Assembly (NCBI GenBank): GCA_958009085.1
Contig: OY253668.1
Coordinates: 2,084,295 to 2,148,294 of the forward strand
Length of the DNA stretch: 64,000 nucleotides
Reading direction: 5' to 3'
DNA from: Protoeuglena noctilucae
Taxonomy: Eukaryota > Chlorophyta > Pedinophyceae > Marsupiomonadales > Marsupiomonadaceae
Position 1 is the first letter of the stretch; each line of letters begins with the position of its first letter. The position numbers and the translations under genes are program-made. The notes beneath the pieces were generated by a model. The model saw only the letters and a list, made by a program, of their open reading frames with translations, did no database searches and was not told where the DNA came from. Below, in pieces: positions 1-10,585 of the stretch.

Positions 1-50
1 GAGGTGTAGAGGCGGGGGGGGCCGATGCGGGTGGCATCTGCCGTGGAGAG

Positions 51-163
51 GCGCACTGACACCAGCTCTGGGGGGGGAGTGGAGAGGAGAGGAAGGGTGA
101 ACAGTGGGAGTAACGATAAGTAGCTTCAGGATGGGAACGCGCACTGACACCAGCTCTGGGGGG
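51..163. repeat. Two direct copies of a 25-base unit in a GEP intron
   Basis: A unit beginning GCGCACTGACACCAGC occurs at 51-75 and again at 139-163, spaced 88 bases apart, with G-rich sequence between. It lies in what should be intron of the endopeptidase gene. It is a local duplication and no function is visible. Confidence 0.7.
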
Positions 164-298
164 AGAGCATGATTGGGAGGGGGTGAGAGTGGGAGTGGTT
201 TAGACTGAGTTGACGAAATGATAAGAGAAGGAGGGCGGGGGAGGGAAGCATGGCGCGCATGATGTGGACGCGGTGTGCATCTCGCCACACCCCCTCAC

Positions 299-1075
299 CT
301 GCCGTGCCGTAGTAGTCGAACAGCGCCTCGTCGTGCTCGTCTTTGAGCAGGTCCTGGTACGTCCTCGCCTGCGCCGTCTCCCCCCTCACGTTGCACTGCA
401 CCTTGGGACCCAGAGGCTCGCGGGGGCGCTCAGGGGGGGGGCCGCGGCCCTGGGGTGGCAGGGGAGATGCGGGGGATGAGAGAGGCGCGGGTGTGCGGTG
501 GGGAAGCCGGGCGGGCCGCATGATATTGCCCGCATCCACACCCCAACACTCGCACTCGCACCCACCATTCGCACCCACTCCAACCCTTCGACACGCATAG
601 AGCTACCATCCGCACCCACCATCCGCACCCATTCCAACCCCTGCACCCACTACGCACAACCCTCACCCATCCCCCCACCCCCTAATCCACCCACCTCCGG
701 AATGACGGCGGCCACGATGGTGTCCCCGTCCAGCCACAGGTAGTCCTCGAACACCACGTTGAGATTGCAGAGCAGCCGCTTGGCCTGGAGCGTCTCCACG
801 TCCGCCACCCACAGCTCCAGGGGCGCCCGGGGTGGGTCTGAAGGCCCTCCCGCCGACCGCAGCGTGAATGCCACGTGTCGCGAGTCGGGGGACCACGACA
901 CCATGTTCACCCAGCACCCGGGGGGGATGCCCTGGACGGACCTGGGGGGGGGAGAGAGGGGGGAGAGGGGGTCGTAGAGATGGGATGGTTACAGGAAGAC
1001 GTGGAGGGGCGAGGCTGTGTGTGCCTCATTAGTCAGAGCGGATGCGAGTCACAAGCTTCCCACTTGTTTGCTATC

Positions 1076-1129
<54 letters not shown>

Positions 1130-2021
1130 CCCCACACACCCTCCCCTCACCTGAGCCTCTCCCCCGGCTGCGCCGGCAGTGCCAGGTCCTCCCCCACCTC
1201 CACCACGTCGATGCTGACGTAGTGGGACATGCGGGACCGGGAGTTCTGCTCGGGATCGATGCGGAGACCCGCCAGGCGCACGTCCTTGCGCGCCAGCTCT
1301 GCGCGGGTCAACAACAAGGGTCAGACAGGTACCATCGATAGCTGTGCACGCACAGCTACGCATCGTGTGATGAGGCAAGTGAAATTAACATCGAAATTAA
1401 CATCGTTGCGAAGCAACGACCGTTGACATCCGACACGTGCCACGCGCTCCATGCAGTGTGTGCCTGGCTATCTGCTTAACCGCCATCTGGGATGGATGCC
1501 TCACCCGCGATGGGAGGGAGGGGCTCGGCGTTGTTCAGCTGCAGGACCCACTTGCGGTCGGGCGAGAAGCTCAGGGACGGCTCCAGGGGCATGTCGACGA
1601 TCTGGCGAATCTCGTCGGGCGGCATGCGGTAGCCGCTGCGGGCAGGGGAGCGGAGAGCAACAGGCGCGACGTGTGCTTCGAGGCAACGTGCTGCCATGGC
1701 GCGCGCGGGCAGAGATCCACCGTGGATAAAGGCGATGAACGAAAGGAAAGATGCAGCTGGCACGCAGCGCGGCGAGGAGGTCTCCTTCGCGGAGAGCACG
1801 CACCTCCGGGGAGCCTCGGCTCCCCCGGCATTGGGGGCCGCAGTGGGCGCCATGGCGATGCTCCTGGCGATGACGGAGACTCGTCCTGCGGCTGCCGCGG
1901 CAGCGCGATGCGCGGGGGAAGCCTCCGCGCCGGCTCGGTGGAGGGGGAGAGGGATGGAGCGCCCGACACGGGTGAGGGGAGCACTGCGCGCGGGGACGGG
2001 GCGCGTGCATAAGCACGACAT
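299..2021 (-). CDS. GEP: Glutamyl endopeptidase, plastid type (prolyl oligopeptidase family S9), 3' end outside window
   Basis: Exons on the minus strand are 2021-1804, 1635-1505, 1298-1151, 941-695 and 449-299, and all phases agree. The gene runs off the left edge, so the C-terminal alpha/beta-hydrolase domain with the catalytic Ser/Asp/His is missing. What remains is the start of the beta-propeller half: YRMPPDEIRQIVD, SFSPDRKWVL, ELARKDVRLAGLRIDPE, NMVSWSPDSRHVAFTLR, LWVADVET and YQDLLKDEHDEALFDYY, all signatures of chloroplast glutamyl endopeptidases. That family cleaves after Glu in the stroma. The chosen ATG (2021) opens a Ser/Arg/Ala-rich stretch that looks like a transit peptide; in-frame Met codons further upstream (to 2126) leave the start open. 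The intron at 450-694 is a degenerate CCATYCGCACCC repeat. All visible donors are GT. Confidence 0.85.
1077..1128. repeat. (CT)n(CA)n microsatellite
   Basis: A compound dinucleotide run, about 17 CT units followed by about 9 CA units. It sits in the GEP intron between the exons at 941-695 and 1298-1151, just before the acceptor of the former on the minus strand. On the minus strand it reads GT-rich then GA-rich, so it could affect splicing if its length varies. Confidence 0.9.
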
Positions 2022-2308
2022 ATGGGGTGGCAGATGGCACCGCGAATCCGACACGCGATTCGAGAAATCGGCGCTGGCGAGGCAGACGATTGGTGGGGCG
2101 ATGGTGCGACCCCTCGCGAGCGTCATCCGCGCGACAGGGCAGGGTCACCCGGGCAGGATCTGTCGCATGGGAGCGGTTAAACTCAGGCGGAGGAAGGCGG
2201 ACGGGAAAGCGGCTGCCCTGTGCATTCACCGCGCGGCTCGTCCGGCAAAGACTGTGCCGCGGGGCCCGATGTTATGCGATTCCCACAAGGTCGCCGCCAG
2301 CGAGACAA

Positions 2309-2336
2309 GTGGGGCAGACACAACTGTCTGCCCCAC
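2309..2336. other. Perfect 12-bp inverted repeat with a 4-base loop
   Basis: The arms GTGGGGCAGACA and TGTCTGCCCCAC are exact complements around the loop CAAC. This could be a cruciform or a dimeric transcription-factor site in the divergent promoter. It could also be the footprint of a small element. Confidence 0.75.
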
Positions 2337-2621
2337 GCTCAGACTTCGGTTACTTCTCCCGGTCCCCGTCTGACGCAGGGACCGACGCACCTGGGGTTTT
2401 CCACGCCCCAGTACACAGGTCAACTCGCCACGTGTTGTTCCGCATCCATCGCTCACAGCTATAAGTAAGACGCCTGTGTGACCAGGCTCGCAATCAGGCC
2501 CGCGATACCAAAGTATTTGGCACTTTCAGCTCCTTGGCTGTTTCTTCACCATCTGCTTTGCTCGCTGGCTCGTACTCATTTGAGTAGTTTGCATCTTTGG
2601 AGTGGGGCTTGAGCTGGAAGG

Positions 2622-2674
2622 ATAACCAGCTGGTGGAAGCGCCACCAACCAGCTGGTGGACGGAAGCGCCACCA
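2622..2674. repeat. Duplicated AACCAGCTGGTGGA...AGCGCCACCA unit before the carrier ATG
   Basis: Two near-identical copies abut, differing by a CGGA insertion in the second. Each contains CCAGCTGG (self-complementary) and GGTGG/CCACC arms, so the transcript could fold. The pair ends about 20 bases before the ATG at 2695 and is therefore likely 5' UTR. Confidence 0.7.
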
Positions 2675-2694
2675 AAGCGCTGTGGGAGCAACCC

Positions 2695-4523
2695 ATGCCG
2701 CCCAAGGCCGCGCCCGCGTCATCCGCGACCGCACCTTCCGCTGAATCAGACAAGGATGTCATGCGCGTCGTCCACGCGGCCGCATCGTGCCTCTCCGGCT
2801 TCGTAGGTCAGGGTTAGGGCGTTGACAAGGCCAGTTTCGTCGTTTGACCGGCCCTCACTGAGTCCACCAACGCGCCCTTATCCCCGCAGCGGGATCCAGT
2901 GCGGCCTCCCTGGTCCAGCCACTCGACGTGGTCCGCACGCGCATCCAGATCGAAGCGGCCAAGGGCGCCAAGGTCACTGCGGGCCAGGCCCTAGCAGCCG
3001 TCCTCAGGTGGCGTGGCGGCACTGATTGGGTGCAATTGGTTGCCGTCTGCTGTGGCAGCTTACTGGTGTGGGGGTGGGCGATGCCGGAGTGGGCTGCAAC
3101 AACGCCGACCCCATCCTCGCCACCCGCGCAGGGAGGGCCGGGTGGCGGGCAAGGGCACCCTGCAGACGCTGTGGCGCGGCGTGCGCCCCGCCATGGCCCG
3201 CCTGGGCACCGGGAACGCCTCGTACTTCCTCTGGCTGCAGCTCTGGCGACGCGTGTTCGGTGCGTGCTTGGCGTGGGTTGTGACGCTGACACGCAGTGAA
3301 AGCTGTCGTGGCTGCCGTCGTGGCTGGTCAGCGTAAAAGGCCTGCCAATCGCGCTGCCATTTCCGGGAGGGAGTCGTGACCCGCACGTCACACCTCCCTG
3401 CCCCACAGAACGCCGTGGCCCGGACGGCCGTCCCCGTCCAAGCGCGTGGAGCTCTTTCCTGGCCGGGGGCGCCTCGGGTCTCTGCACGAGCGTGGTGCTC
3501 ACCCCCTTCACGGTCGTCAAGACGCGCGCCGAGAGCGGCATGGTGGCCAGGTGACACTCATGTCATCGAACTCATGTTATTGCCACAGTGCAGGGTTGAT
3601 GGTCGTCTCTAGCTGAACCGCCGCTGTCCCTGCACCCATGCACCGCATCGAGACATTTGAACTCGCCCGTTCTCATTCGCAGCCAGGGTGTCTTCCACGC
3701 CATGGGCGGCGTGCTGAGGGAGGAGGGCGTCCGGGGTCTCTTCCGTGGCCTCGTCCCCACCATGGCCACCATCGGACCCTTCGCCGCACTCTTCCTGGCG
3801 GTATACACACAGGCGAGGATCAAGCAAAGTGCTCTGCGCTTCACTGCTCATGCATGGAGAGACATGGTGTCTTGACACATGGGCATGTCCAAGACCCTCA
3901 CACGTTCAATCCCGCACCTCCACTCATGGCTTCTTTGTACATAGACATGTCCAAGTCCCTCACATGTAGGTACCTGCATCGTTGCAACCCCACTCGCATC
4001 GTCGCTTCCCCCCAGGTCCGGTCGCGCCTCATAGACCGATGGGGCCACCGCGTGCCCTCCCCCGTCCTCAACTTCGCCTCGGGATGCGCCGCGGCTGCGG
4101 GGTCGACTCTCAGTGAGTGGCCATGCATAGATAGATAGCTGCCGTGCCCCTCACCTGTCAGCTGCTGCCATGGCGACCGTACATGTGACCCCGCTGCACA
4201 TGCTTGAACATGCTTGCACCTCCCGCCCCTCGCATGCACCCTTGTCCTCATCATCACCCTCATCCTCGTCGCCCCCCGCAGTTACCCAGCCCATGGACGT
4301 CCTACGCACGCGCGCCCAGATGGGCCTGTCGGGCCCCTCGGGCGTCCTGGCCCTGGCTGCCAGCATCGTGGCGCAGCAGGGCGTGGCGGGGCTCATGTCC
4401 GGGTTCGGACCCCGCGTCATGAAGCGCGGCCTGCAGACGGCTTTGGTGTTTTCGATCTTTGAGGAAGTGAGGCCGCGTGTGGATGGGTTGCTCGTCAACG
4501 CCGCTGCCCAGGTACTCCACTGA
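2695..4523 (+). CDS. SLC25A38: Mitochondrial glycine transporter, SLC25A38/Hem25 type carrier
   Basis: Seven exons (2695-2806, 2890-3007, 3132-3259, 3409-3550, 3683-3812, 4016-4112, 4282-4523) join in frame to 322 residues, the normal carrier size (human SLC25A38 is 304). Three carrier repeats are present: QPLDVVRTRIQ, LTPFTVVKTRAESG and TQPMDVLRTRAQ. The second repeat with TPFTVVKTRAESG and the FRGLVPTMATIGPFAALFLAVY segment match SLC25A38 rather than ADP/ATP or dicarboxylate carriers. In yeast and animals this protein imports glycine across the inner mitochondrial membrane for 5-aminolevulinate synthesis. Plants and algae normally make heme from glutamate, so the transported substrate here is an inference. 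The fifth intron has a GC donor (CAG|GCGAGG). Convergent with the next gene. Confidence 0.8.
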
Positions 4524-4856
4524 GTGAGTCGCGTCTCCCGACCCTTCGTCACGCTAGCTCCAACCCCTTGCCCCGACAGCGTGTGACTGTGGCTGTTGTG
4601 ACCGTGCCTTGTTCCTGAGCTAGACAGCCCCCCCATTCTCGCGACCTCTCACTGGTTTGAATCGCATCGTGGATGCCGCTGCGGTCGGACATGAGCGTGG
4701 CCATGACATGACGTGGTAATGGAGCGAACAACGCAAACGGGGGCAGGGACGGTGCCGCCCCGCCGCTGCCCTGCTGGACACTGAGTGACGGTCAAGCGCC
4801 ACACCAACACGCTGCGCCGAGGCGGCTATCCCATCCAAGCTGCGCGAGCAGTGACG
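4524..4856. other. Convergent spacer
   Basis: The 3' ends of the glycine carrier and the secreted repeat protein face each other across about 330 bases. Apart from 3' UTR I see nothing coding or structured. Confidence 0.5.
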
Positions 4857-7636
4857 TCAGGGCGTGGCGGGCGCTGCTGCCGGCGTGACGGCCGTGACGG
4901 GCGTGGTGGGAGTGGTGGCCGCGGCAGGGCCCGTGGCTGCCGCCGGGCCCGTCGCGGGCGTGGTGGGGCCCGTCGCGGCACCCGCCGGCTGCTTGTTGAG
5001 GAGGTAGATGGTGCACCTGGGATGGAGACGAAGCGCATAGCAGTGAGCCTCACGAGCGAGCTATGCCCCAACTGACGACTCTTCTTACTAAGAGGTGCTC
5101 TCAGTGACCCCTCCTGCGCCCTCACCTGAGCTGTGTGATGCCCTGTCCCTGCGTGGTGGGGTTGGCCAGGAGCTTCTGCTCCTCGGCAGACACGGGGATG
5201 GAGCCCGCGGGGCACGTGCAGGTGCCGTCCGTCGCGACCTTGCCGAGCACGATGGAAGCTCGGGAGGGAGAGACGAAGATGTGGTCAGAGATTAATGTAT
5301 ATGGGTTGACGATTGAATGCGGGAGGTCGCACTTTTTGGATGGGGTGCGTGGATGTGGAGATGGGTGGGTCAGTCGGCGCACTGAGCCACGCATGCAGGG
5401 AGCCAGGCATGCGCTAAGATAAGCATCCCCTGCCCCTCACCGCGGGAGGAAGACCCAGCCGCAGCTCCCGTGGGTGCCTGCCCAGCGGACGCCTGCACCA
5501 CGCCAGGGCCGACCTGCAGCGCAGGGCAGAGCACTTGGCTGTGAGCAGGGCTCATGTGTCAATGCAAGCCAAACAAGAGCGATGGCCCCTTGCAAACTCG
5601 CCTGGTTGACCTGGGACGTGCCTCCGCCCGTGGCCTGGTTGACTTGCGAGGAGCCGCCGCCCGTGCTGCTGACCTCTGAGACGGAGCTGCCACCGCCACT
5701 CGTGTTGACCTGCGAGGTCGGCCCCGCCCCTCCGCCGGTGGTGTTGACCTGGGACGTGCCCGGCACCGAGTTCACCTGCGAAGTCGTGCCCGCCGCGCCA
5801 CCCGCAGAGGGGCCAGCAGAGGTGCCGGCGGGGGTGCTCTGGGTGGCGATGCACACGCAGTTGCTGCCGGGCTGCGGGGGTGCAGCAGGGGCAGAGGTGT
5901 CGGCCATTGGTCGATGGGAACTTCGGCAGAGCAAGGCGCACAACCAACACCCTGTGGCTGCCATGCACTACCAGCCGTGCACTGAGCCTGCATATCCTGT
6001 CCCTGGCCGCGCGTCCCTCACCTGGGGCGTGCTGGTGGGGATCTCCTGGCCGTTGATGTAGACCTTGCCGTTGACGACCACCACGCTCTGCCCGCCCTGC
6101 GCCAGGTTGGGCGTGGCCGACACCCCGACGCCGCGCGTGGCCGTGGCCGAGGCCGGCTGCCCGTTGCAGAAGGTCTGCCCGTTCACCACCGTCACGGACG
6201 CGCCGGCCGGGCACGTGGCCACGCTGCCGCCGCCCGACACCGGCTGCCCGTTGCAGAAGGTCTGCCCGTTGATTTGCGTGATGGACGCGCCGGGGGGGCA
6301 CGTGGCGCTGCCGGAGACGTTGACGGACGAGCCTGGGGAGGGCAAGGCAGGCGGGCGCTGGCACCAGGCGCGATCGACAAGAACAACATGAGATGCGAGA
6401 CGGATGGGGCGTGGTGATGACATGTGACATGGCACACGTGGTTCATGACCTCAACGCCAGCTCCATTCTCACCTCCCTGATTGACCTGGGACACGGAGCC
6501 CCCACCGGTGCTGGTGTTGATGGAGGTGGTGCCGCCGCCCCCACCGGACACGACAGAGGAGACGTAGGGCCCCGCAGACCCACCGCCCGTCACGACCGTC
6601 GAAGTGCCGGTGCTGACCGCGGAGGGGGCGGTCGTCGGGGGCGGGGTGGCACCCGGCCTGAGCCGCAGAGTCGGCTGCGGGGGTGGCAAGGGCGGCCGTT
6701 GGCGTGTTGCCAGCAACGTGTCAGGCCGAAACTCGCAGCGACATCGCAGCCCAACAATCAACTACAGAATGCATTTGCAGTGCCTCACCCGTCCGTTCTC
6801 CGTGACGAGCTCGAAGGGCGCGCAGAGGGTCTCCAGGTCCTGGGTGCTGAAGTCCACCGTGACGCCCACCCCCGCGGGGCTGACGGGGGTCGCGGCGGCT
6901 CCCGGCGTGCCGCACCCTGAGAGATACGATGGAGGGGAGGGTCACGTGCTTGCCACAGATGGGCTGCGCCAATGGGACGGTGGGGCAGGGCACACCGCCC
7001 TCACGTACGCGTGTCGCAGCCGCGCTCACCGGTGGACGGGCACGGGACGCACTGGCGCAGGAGGATGGATCCCGTGCGGAGCTCGGAGACTTGCTGGCCG
7101 GGAGGACAGCCGCCCGGGGGGACGAGGTCGGTGCAGACGGACGTCCCCGCGCAGGGGCCCGTACCGCCACCGCCCACGGAGAGCATGGGCCCGCCCGCTC
7201 CGCCGGTGACGATGGTGCCCGAGGGCGATATCCCGACGAACTGGGAGAGGCGCCTGGGGCCCATCGCGCGCCACGCGTCGGGGCCTGCAGGGGCGCACAG
7301 CGACGTGCCTCAGTTGGCTACCGAGGCGCAGGGACGGGCGACCTGGCCTCGCCAGTGGAAACATCAGGGGCTCTTTAAGCAGTCGCGGGTGACAACGTGC
7401 CGGCCAACGGCCCCGGCGCGCCAGATGCGGGGATGGGCGAGGCGCGGGCCGCGGCCCCCGCCGTTCGGTCGCGCTTCCTGCGTTTGGCCCCCCACGCGCA
7501 TCTCGGCTAACATGTTTTCACTCGATTCGATGCACGGGCTCTCGAACTCGCCTGGGATGGCGCTGGCGGGTGCAACGAACGCGCCGAGCAGCACCGCGGC
7601 GCCGGCCGCGCTGAGGAGGGGGCGTCTCGGTGCCAT
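4857..7636 (-). CDS. Secreted Gly/Ser/Thr-rich protein with Cys repeats (cell-wall or surface candidate)
   Basis: The Met at 7636 opens a clear signal peptide (MAPRRPLLSAAGAAVLLGAF, cleavage likely after APASA). Further exons carry Cys-containing modules: CPPGASITQINGQTFCNGQP, then CPAGASVTVVNGQTFCNGQP, then VVVNGKVYINGQEIP without Cys (all 6022-6335). Exon 5590-5905 repeats a TSQVN/SSQVN motif about six times in Gly/Ser/Thr linkers. The last exon (about 4857-5016) is Ala/Thr/Pro-rich and mucin-like, and ends at TGA 4857-4859. I know no named family. Such composition usually means an O-glycosylated extracellular protein. Exon borders are approximate; the first junction is probably a GC donor after codon GAG (near 7496). 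An in-frame Met at 7678 lies upstream, but the hydrophobic start fits 7636 better. Confidence 0.6.
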
Positions 7637-7776
7637 GATGTTGGAAGAGGGCGAGAGGAATGCTTTGGGGCGAGGCATCGGCCGGCATCTTCAACGGGCG
7701 CGGGAATGACGCATTCATCTGACAACAAAACCACTGGCAGAATGACGCGGGCCCGCGTCCTCTCGTCCTCGGCCGT

Positions 7777-9283
7777 TCACACCAGGTCGACGCTGGGCAC
7801 GTCGGGCTCGTCCAGTCCCTGCGCCATGGCGTCCACCTCATCAATCTCGGGCAGGTCGAAGAGGACGTCCTCCGGCCGCTGGCCCAGGATGAAGCCCTTG
7901 ACGACCTGCTCGGGGTCCGGCCGCTTCGCCGCGTCCACGACCAGGAGCTGGTCCTTGGTGATGCGCAGGATGGGCTCCTTCATCGACGTGGGGTCGTCGG
8001 CCCACTCGATCGGCGGGCTCAAAACGGCCCCCTGCTCCCCGTCCGCCATCAGCGCGTGCTCGAAGCTCAGGCGGTACGGCTTCTGCGGCGAGGGCACATG
8101 GACGGGCGTCGAGAGTGCGCCCTGACACGCAGCGGCGCGTCGAAGTGTGCCGGCCCTAGGGTCTCGCCTGCGACTTGACGCGCAGGAAGACGACCTTGTG
8201 CGTGACGCGGATCTCTTCCAGCTTGCCCTTCATAATGTCGGATGACTTGATGGACATCCACGGCATCGCCTGGTAGCGGAAGAAGCCCCGATGCGCGGCG
8301 CCATCCACCTGGCACGGCGAGAACTCGGCGTCGCCCACCTTCTTCACAAACACCTCGGAGAAGTCCAGCTCCCCCGCCGAGTTGGTGCTGCGAGGCCAAG
8401 TGGGACGCAACCGTCACAGGGCACCCTTGCCCAGGCCGCCCCCGCCATCGTGGTTGACACCCCACCACACACCCCGCACACCCCGAGCGAGGCTGGAGCG
8501 CAAGTCACAGTGCCACCTACCCTCTGCTGATACGCATGTGTGTCCATACCAACGCCATTGTAAGCTAACGCAAAGGCGTCGCACCTGACGAGAAACTCGG
8601 CGTTCTCGGTGTTGACCTGGTGGTAGGCCTTTCGGTCCGTGCTCAGGGGTGATGAAGAAGGCGACGGGGAACCCTGGTTGCTGGCCGCCGCCGCCCCCTG
8701 CGCCTGGGCCTTCACTTTGCGACCCCAGGCATGCACTGCGGGCACGGCGCGAGGTTTGGAAGCTCCTCAGTCCTTCCAGCGATGCTGTATATGCCATGCT
8801 TCGATGGAGATGCGCCAGGGCCACTGTTGGCGGCGAGCGCGGGCCTGTGCGGGCTGCCCCGCGTCGCAACGCTTGTAGTGCTGGCCCTGGCCGCGCATGA
8901 GGATATACTCGCCCGCGCTCTTCTTCAGCGCCTGCGTCCATCCGCCCTTTACGTCATCCCGTGGCCGGCCGTCATGCAGGACGCCCCAGGAGGACGGAGA
9001 CCGAGGCCGCCATACCGGACGCGACGGGAGGGCGCAGACGCCGCAGGAAGTCGTCGCCGCCACGTGGCAGTACATTTCGACACCGGTGTTTGACGCGATG
9101 AGAGTCACGCAGCCTCTGAAAAACGCCCCACGGCCGCTGCCCAGCTTTAAATGGGGTTAGATTGGGGCTTGGCTTGGAGGAGGTTGTTAGAAGGACCGTC
9201 AGAAGCGGACGGGAGAGGCACAGGCGAGGGGACGCGAGCGCCACGACGGAAAGCGACTCCAGGCGCTGCGCCAGCCGCGCCAC
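7777..9283 (-). CDS. Conserved-looking protein of unknown function
   Basis: I do not recognise the family. The last exon (8096-7777, stop at 7777-7779) encodes a long acidic tail beginning KPYRLSFEHALMADGEQG and including EPILRITKDQLLVVDAAKRP and FILGQRPEDVLFDLPEIDEV. It is joined in phase to an exon with SAGELDFSEVFVKKVGDAEF and MPWMSIKSSDIMKGKLEEI through a GC donor (TCGCAG|GCGAGA near 8164). Earlier exons contain TENAEFLVR, WTQALKKSAGEYILMRGQG and a Cys/His segment GVEMYCHVAATTSCG. The most upstream candidate start (9283, MARLAQRLESLSVV) gives a basic, Ser-rich N-terminus that could be an organelle signal, but the link to it is not proven. The conserved reading frame across introns argues for a real gene. 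Confidence 0.5.
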
Positions 9284-9478
9284 TACACGCGTCAGTCCCA
9301 GGCGAGACTGATTGTGCGCGCTGATTCAACCCTGCAACGACATCTCTGCGAAGATGACGAACTCTTGCTGCATTCGCGGCACTTGGATAGCGCGGACGGC
9401 ACGAGGCACGCCCACACACCCATCGCTCGCTTGCTCAGAGAAGAATCCGAGGGTCTGAACTAACAACGCGACCCCTCC

Positions 9479-10274
9479 ATGGTGCTAGGGGGGCTGACCA
9501 AACCACTGAGGGGGATCCTGCAGGCAGGAAAGCAGTTCCTGGGCCTACGGGAGCTCGTGGGAACCGACAGCCTCGGCACCAAGTATTACAGGCAATTTCC
9601 GCGGCTGCGATGCTCCACTTCGTCTATCTAGCATCGCGTACGCTACTGGTCGCGAAGGGGCCGCGCTTTGCCGCGCCCTGCCACAGGTACAAGGAGAAGA
9701 ACGACTACGGGGACTATGTGGAGCGAAGGGAGTGCAAGCCGAGGGAGCCAGACGCATGGAACGTGAACATGGTGGGTGCATACACCAGTAGGTCTCTCGG
9801 CAGGCCAACCAACGCCACCTTGAGGCTCGATGCGCCTTCTGTCCTCTCGCGCAGGTGCCCCCCGCTTGGCGACAATGGCTCGGGGGCAATCGGGAGTCCC
9901 CACCCACCCAGGAGGAGCTCGCCAAGTCTGAGGAGCGGGTGGCGCTGGTGCGGGCCCGGGCTGCGGCCATACAGAAGGAGGAGGAGCGTCGGCGCTTGAG
10001 GTCCGGGGGTGGCCCCTCTGAACACTGAACGCTGCTGGAAGCATTTGCCAGTCCCGAGGGGCAATAGCGGTTTCATCGGGGTCTTGGTGCCGCTTGCAGG
10101 GGCCAGTTCGGGGCGTCGTCAGAGGAGAGTCCGTCGATGGAGCAGGTGCTGCGGCAGCTGCAGCAGGCGGGGCACGCACCCCCGGGGGACAAGTATGCGG
10201 TGCCTCCCCAGGCGGGGAAGGGGTCGGGCGAGACCTTCGAGGCGGAGCCGTGGCAGCCTGGCAAGCGAGCGTGA
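9479..10274 (+). CDS. NDUFAF2: Complex I assembly factor NDUFAF2 (B17.2L/mimitin-like)
   Basis: Four exons (9479-9591, 9687-9771, 9855-10000, 10100-10274) give 172 residues, close to the human length of 169. The N-terminal ELVGTDSLGTKYYR, the following YGDYVERR, and VPPAWRQWLGGNRESPPTQE are the NDUFA12/NDUFAF2 signature. The long charged tail (EEERRRLRGQ...) and the terminal FEAEPWQPGK favour the assembly factor over the structural subunit NDUFA12. It should act at the inner mitochondrial membrane late in complex I assembly. Intron 1 starts with GC (TACAG|GCAATT). The window also carries NDUFS3, another complex I gene. Convergent with cyclin B. Confidence 0.82.
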
Positions 10275-10585
10275 GCCGGGCCGGGCGAGCGCCGCCGTTC
10301 AATGGCGGGGCGCGGGCCGGCCACCCAGCGGCCGGGATGGAATGCGAGGATCACGGGCCCGGCACACACGGCGGGGGCCAGAGGGGCGGCGTGCAAGGGG
10401 CGCGCGCCTGGGGTAGGGCGGCGGGGATCGCGACGCGGCGTCACATCGGGGGTCGCGCGATCTCGGAAAGGGGTCCCCGGCTAAGGTCTAGATCGCTGAA
10501 CAGAGTGCGAGTCCGTAGGCAAGCCCGGCAGGCGCTAGCGGGCAGGGGGCAGCCACACGGAGCAGGCGTGGCCTCCGGTGCGGCC
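10275..10585. other. Convergent spacer between NDUFAF2 and cyclin B
   Basis: About 310 bases of GC-rich 3' flanks. No convincing coding exon, RNA gene or repeat is seen. Confidence 0.5.

Larger units (their letters stand above)
2022..2694. promoter_or_regulatory. Divergent intergenic region between GEP and the glycine carrier
   Basis: These 670 bases separate two start codons that point away from each other, so both promoters should lie here. No TATA box is obvious. The region holds a perfect hairpin (2309-2336) and, next to the right-hand ATG, a duplicated AACCAGCTGGTGGA unit. Confidence 0.5.

Noticed and set aside
2812-2818. TTAGGG-like hits at 2812-2818 and 33114-33120 as interstitial telomeres
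   Set aside because: Single short matches, not tandem; expected by chance.
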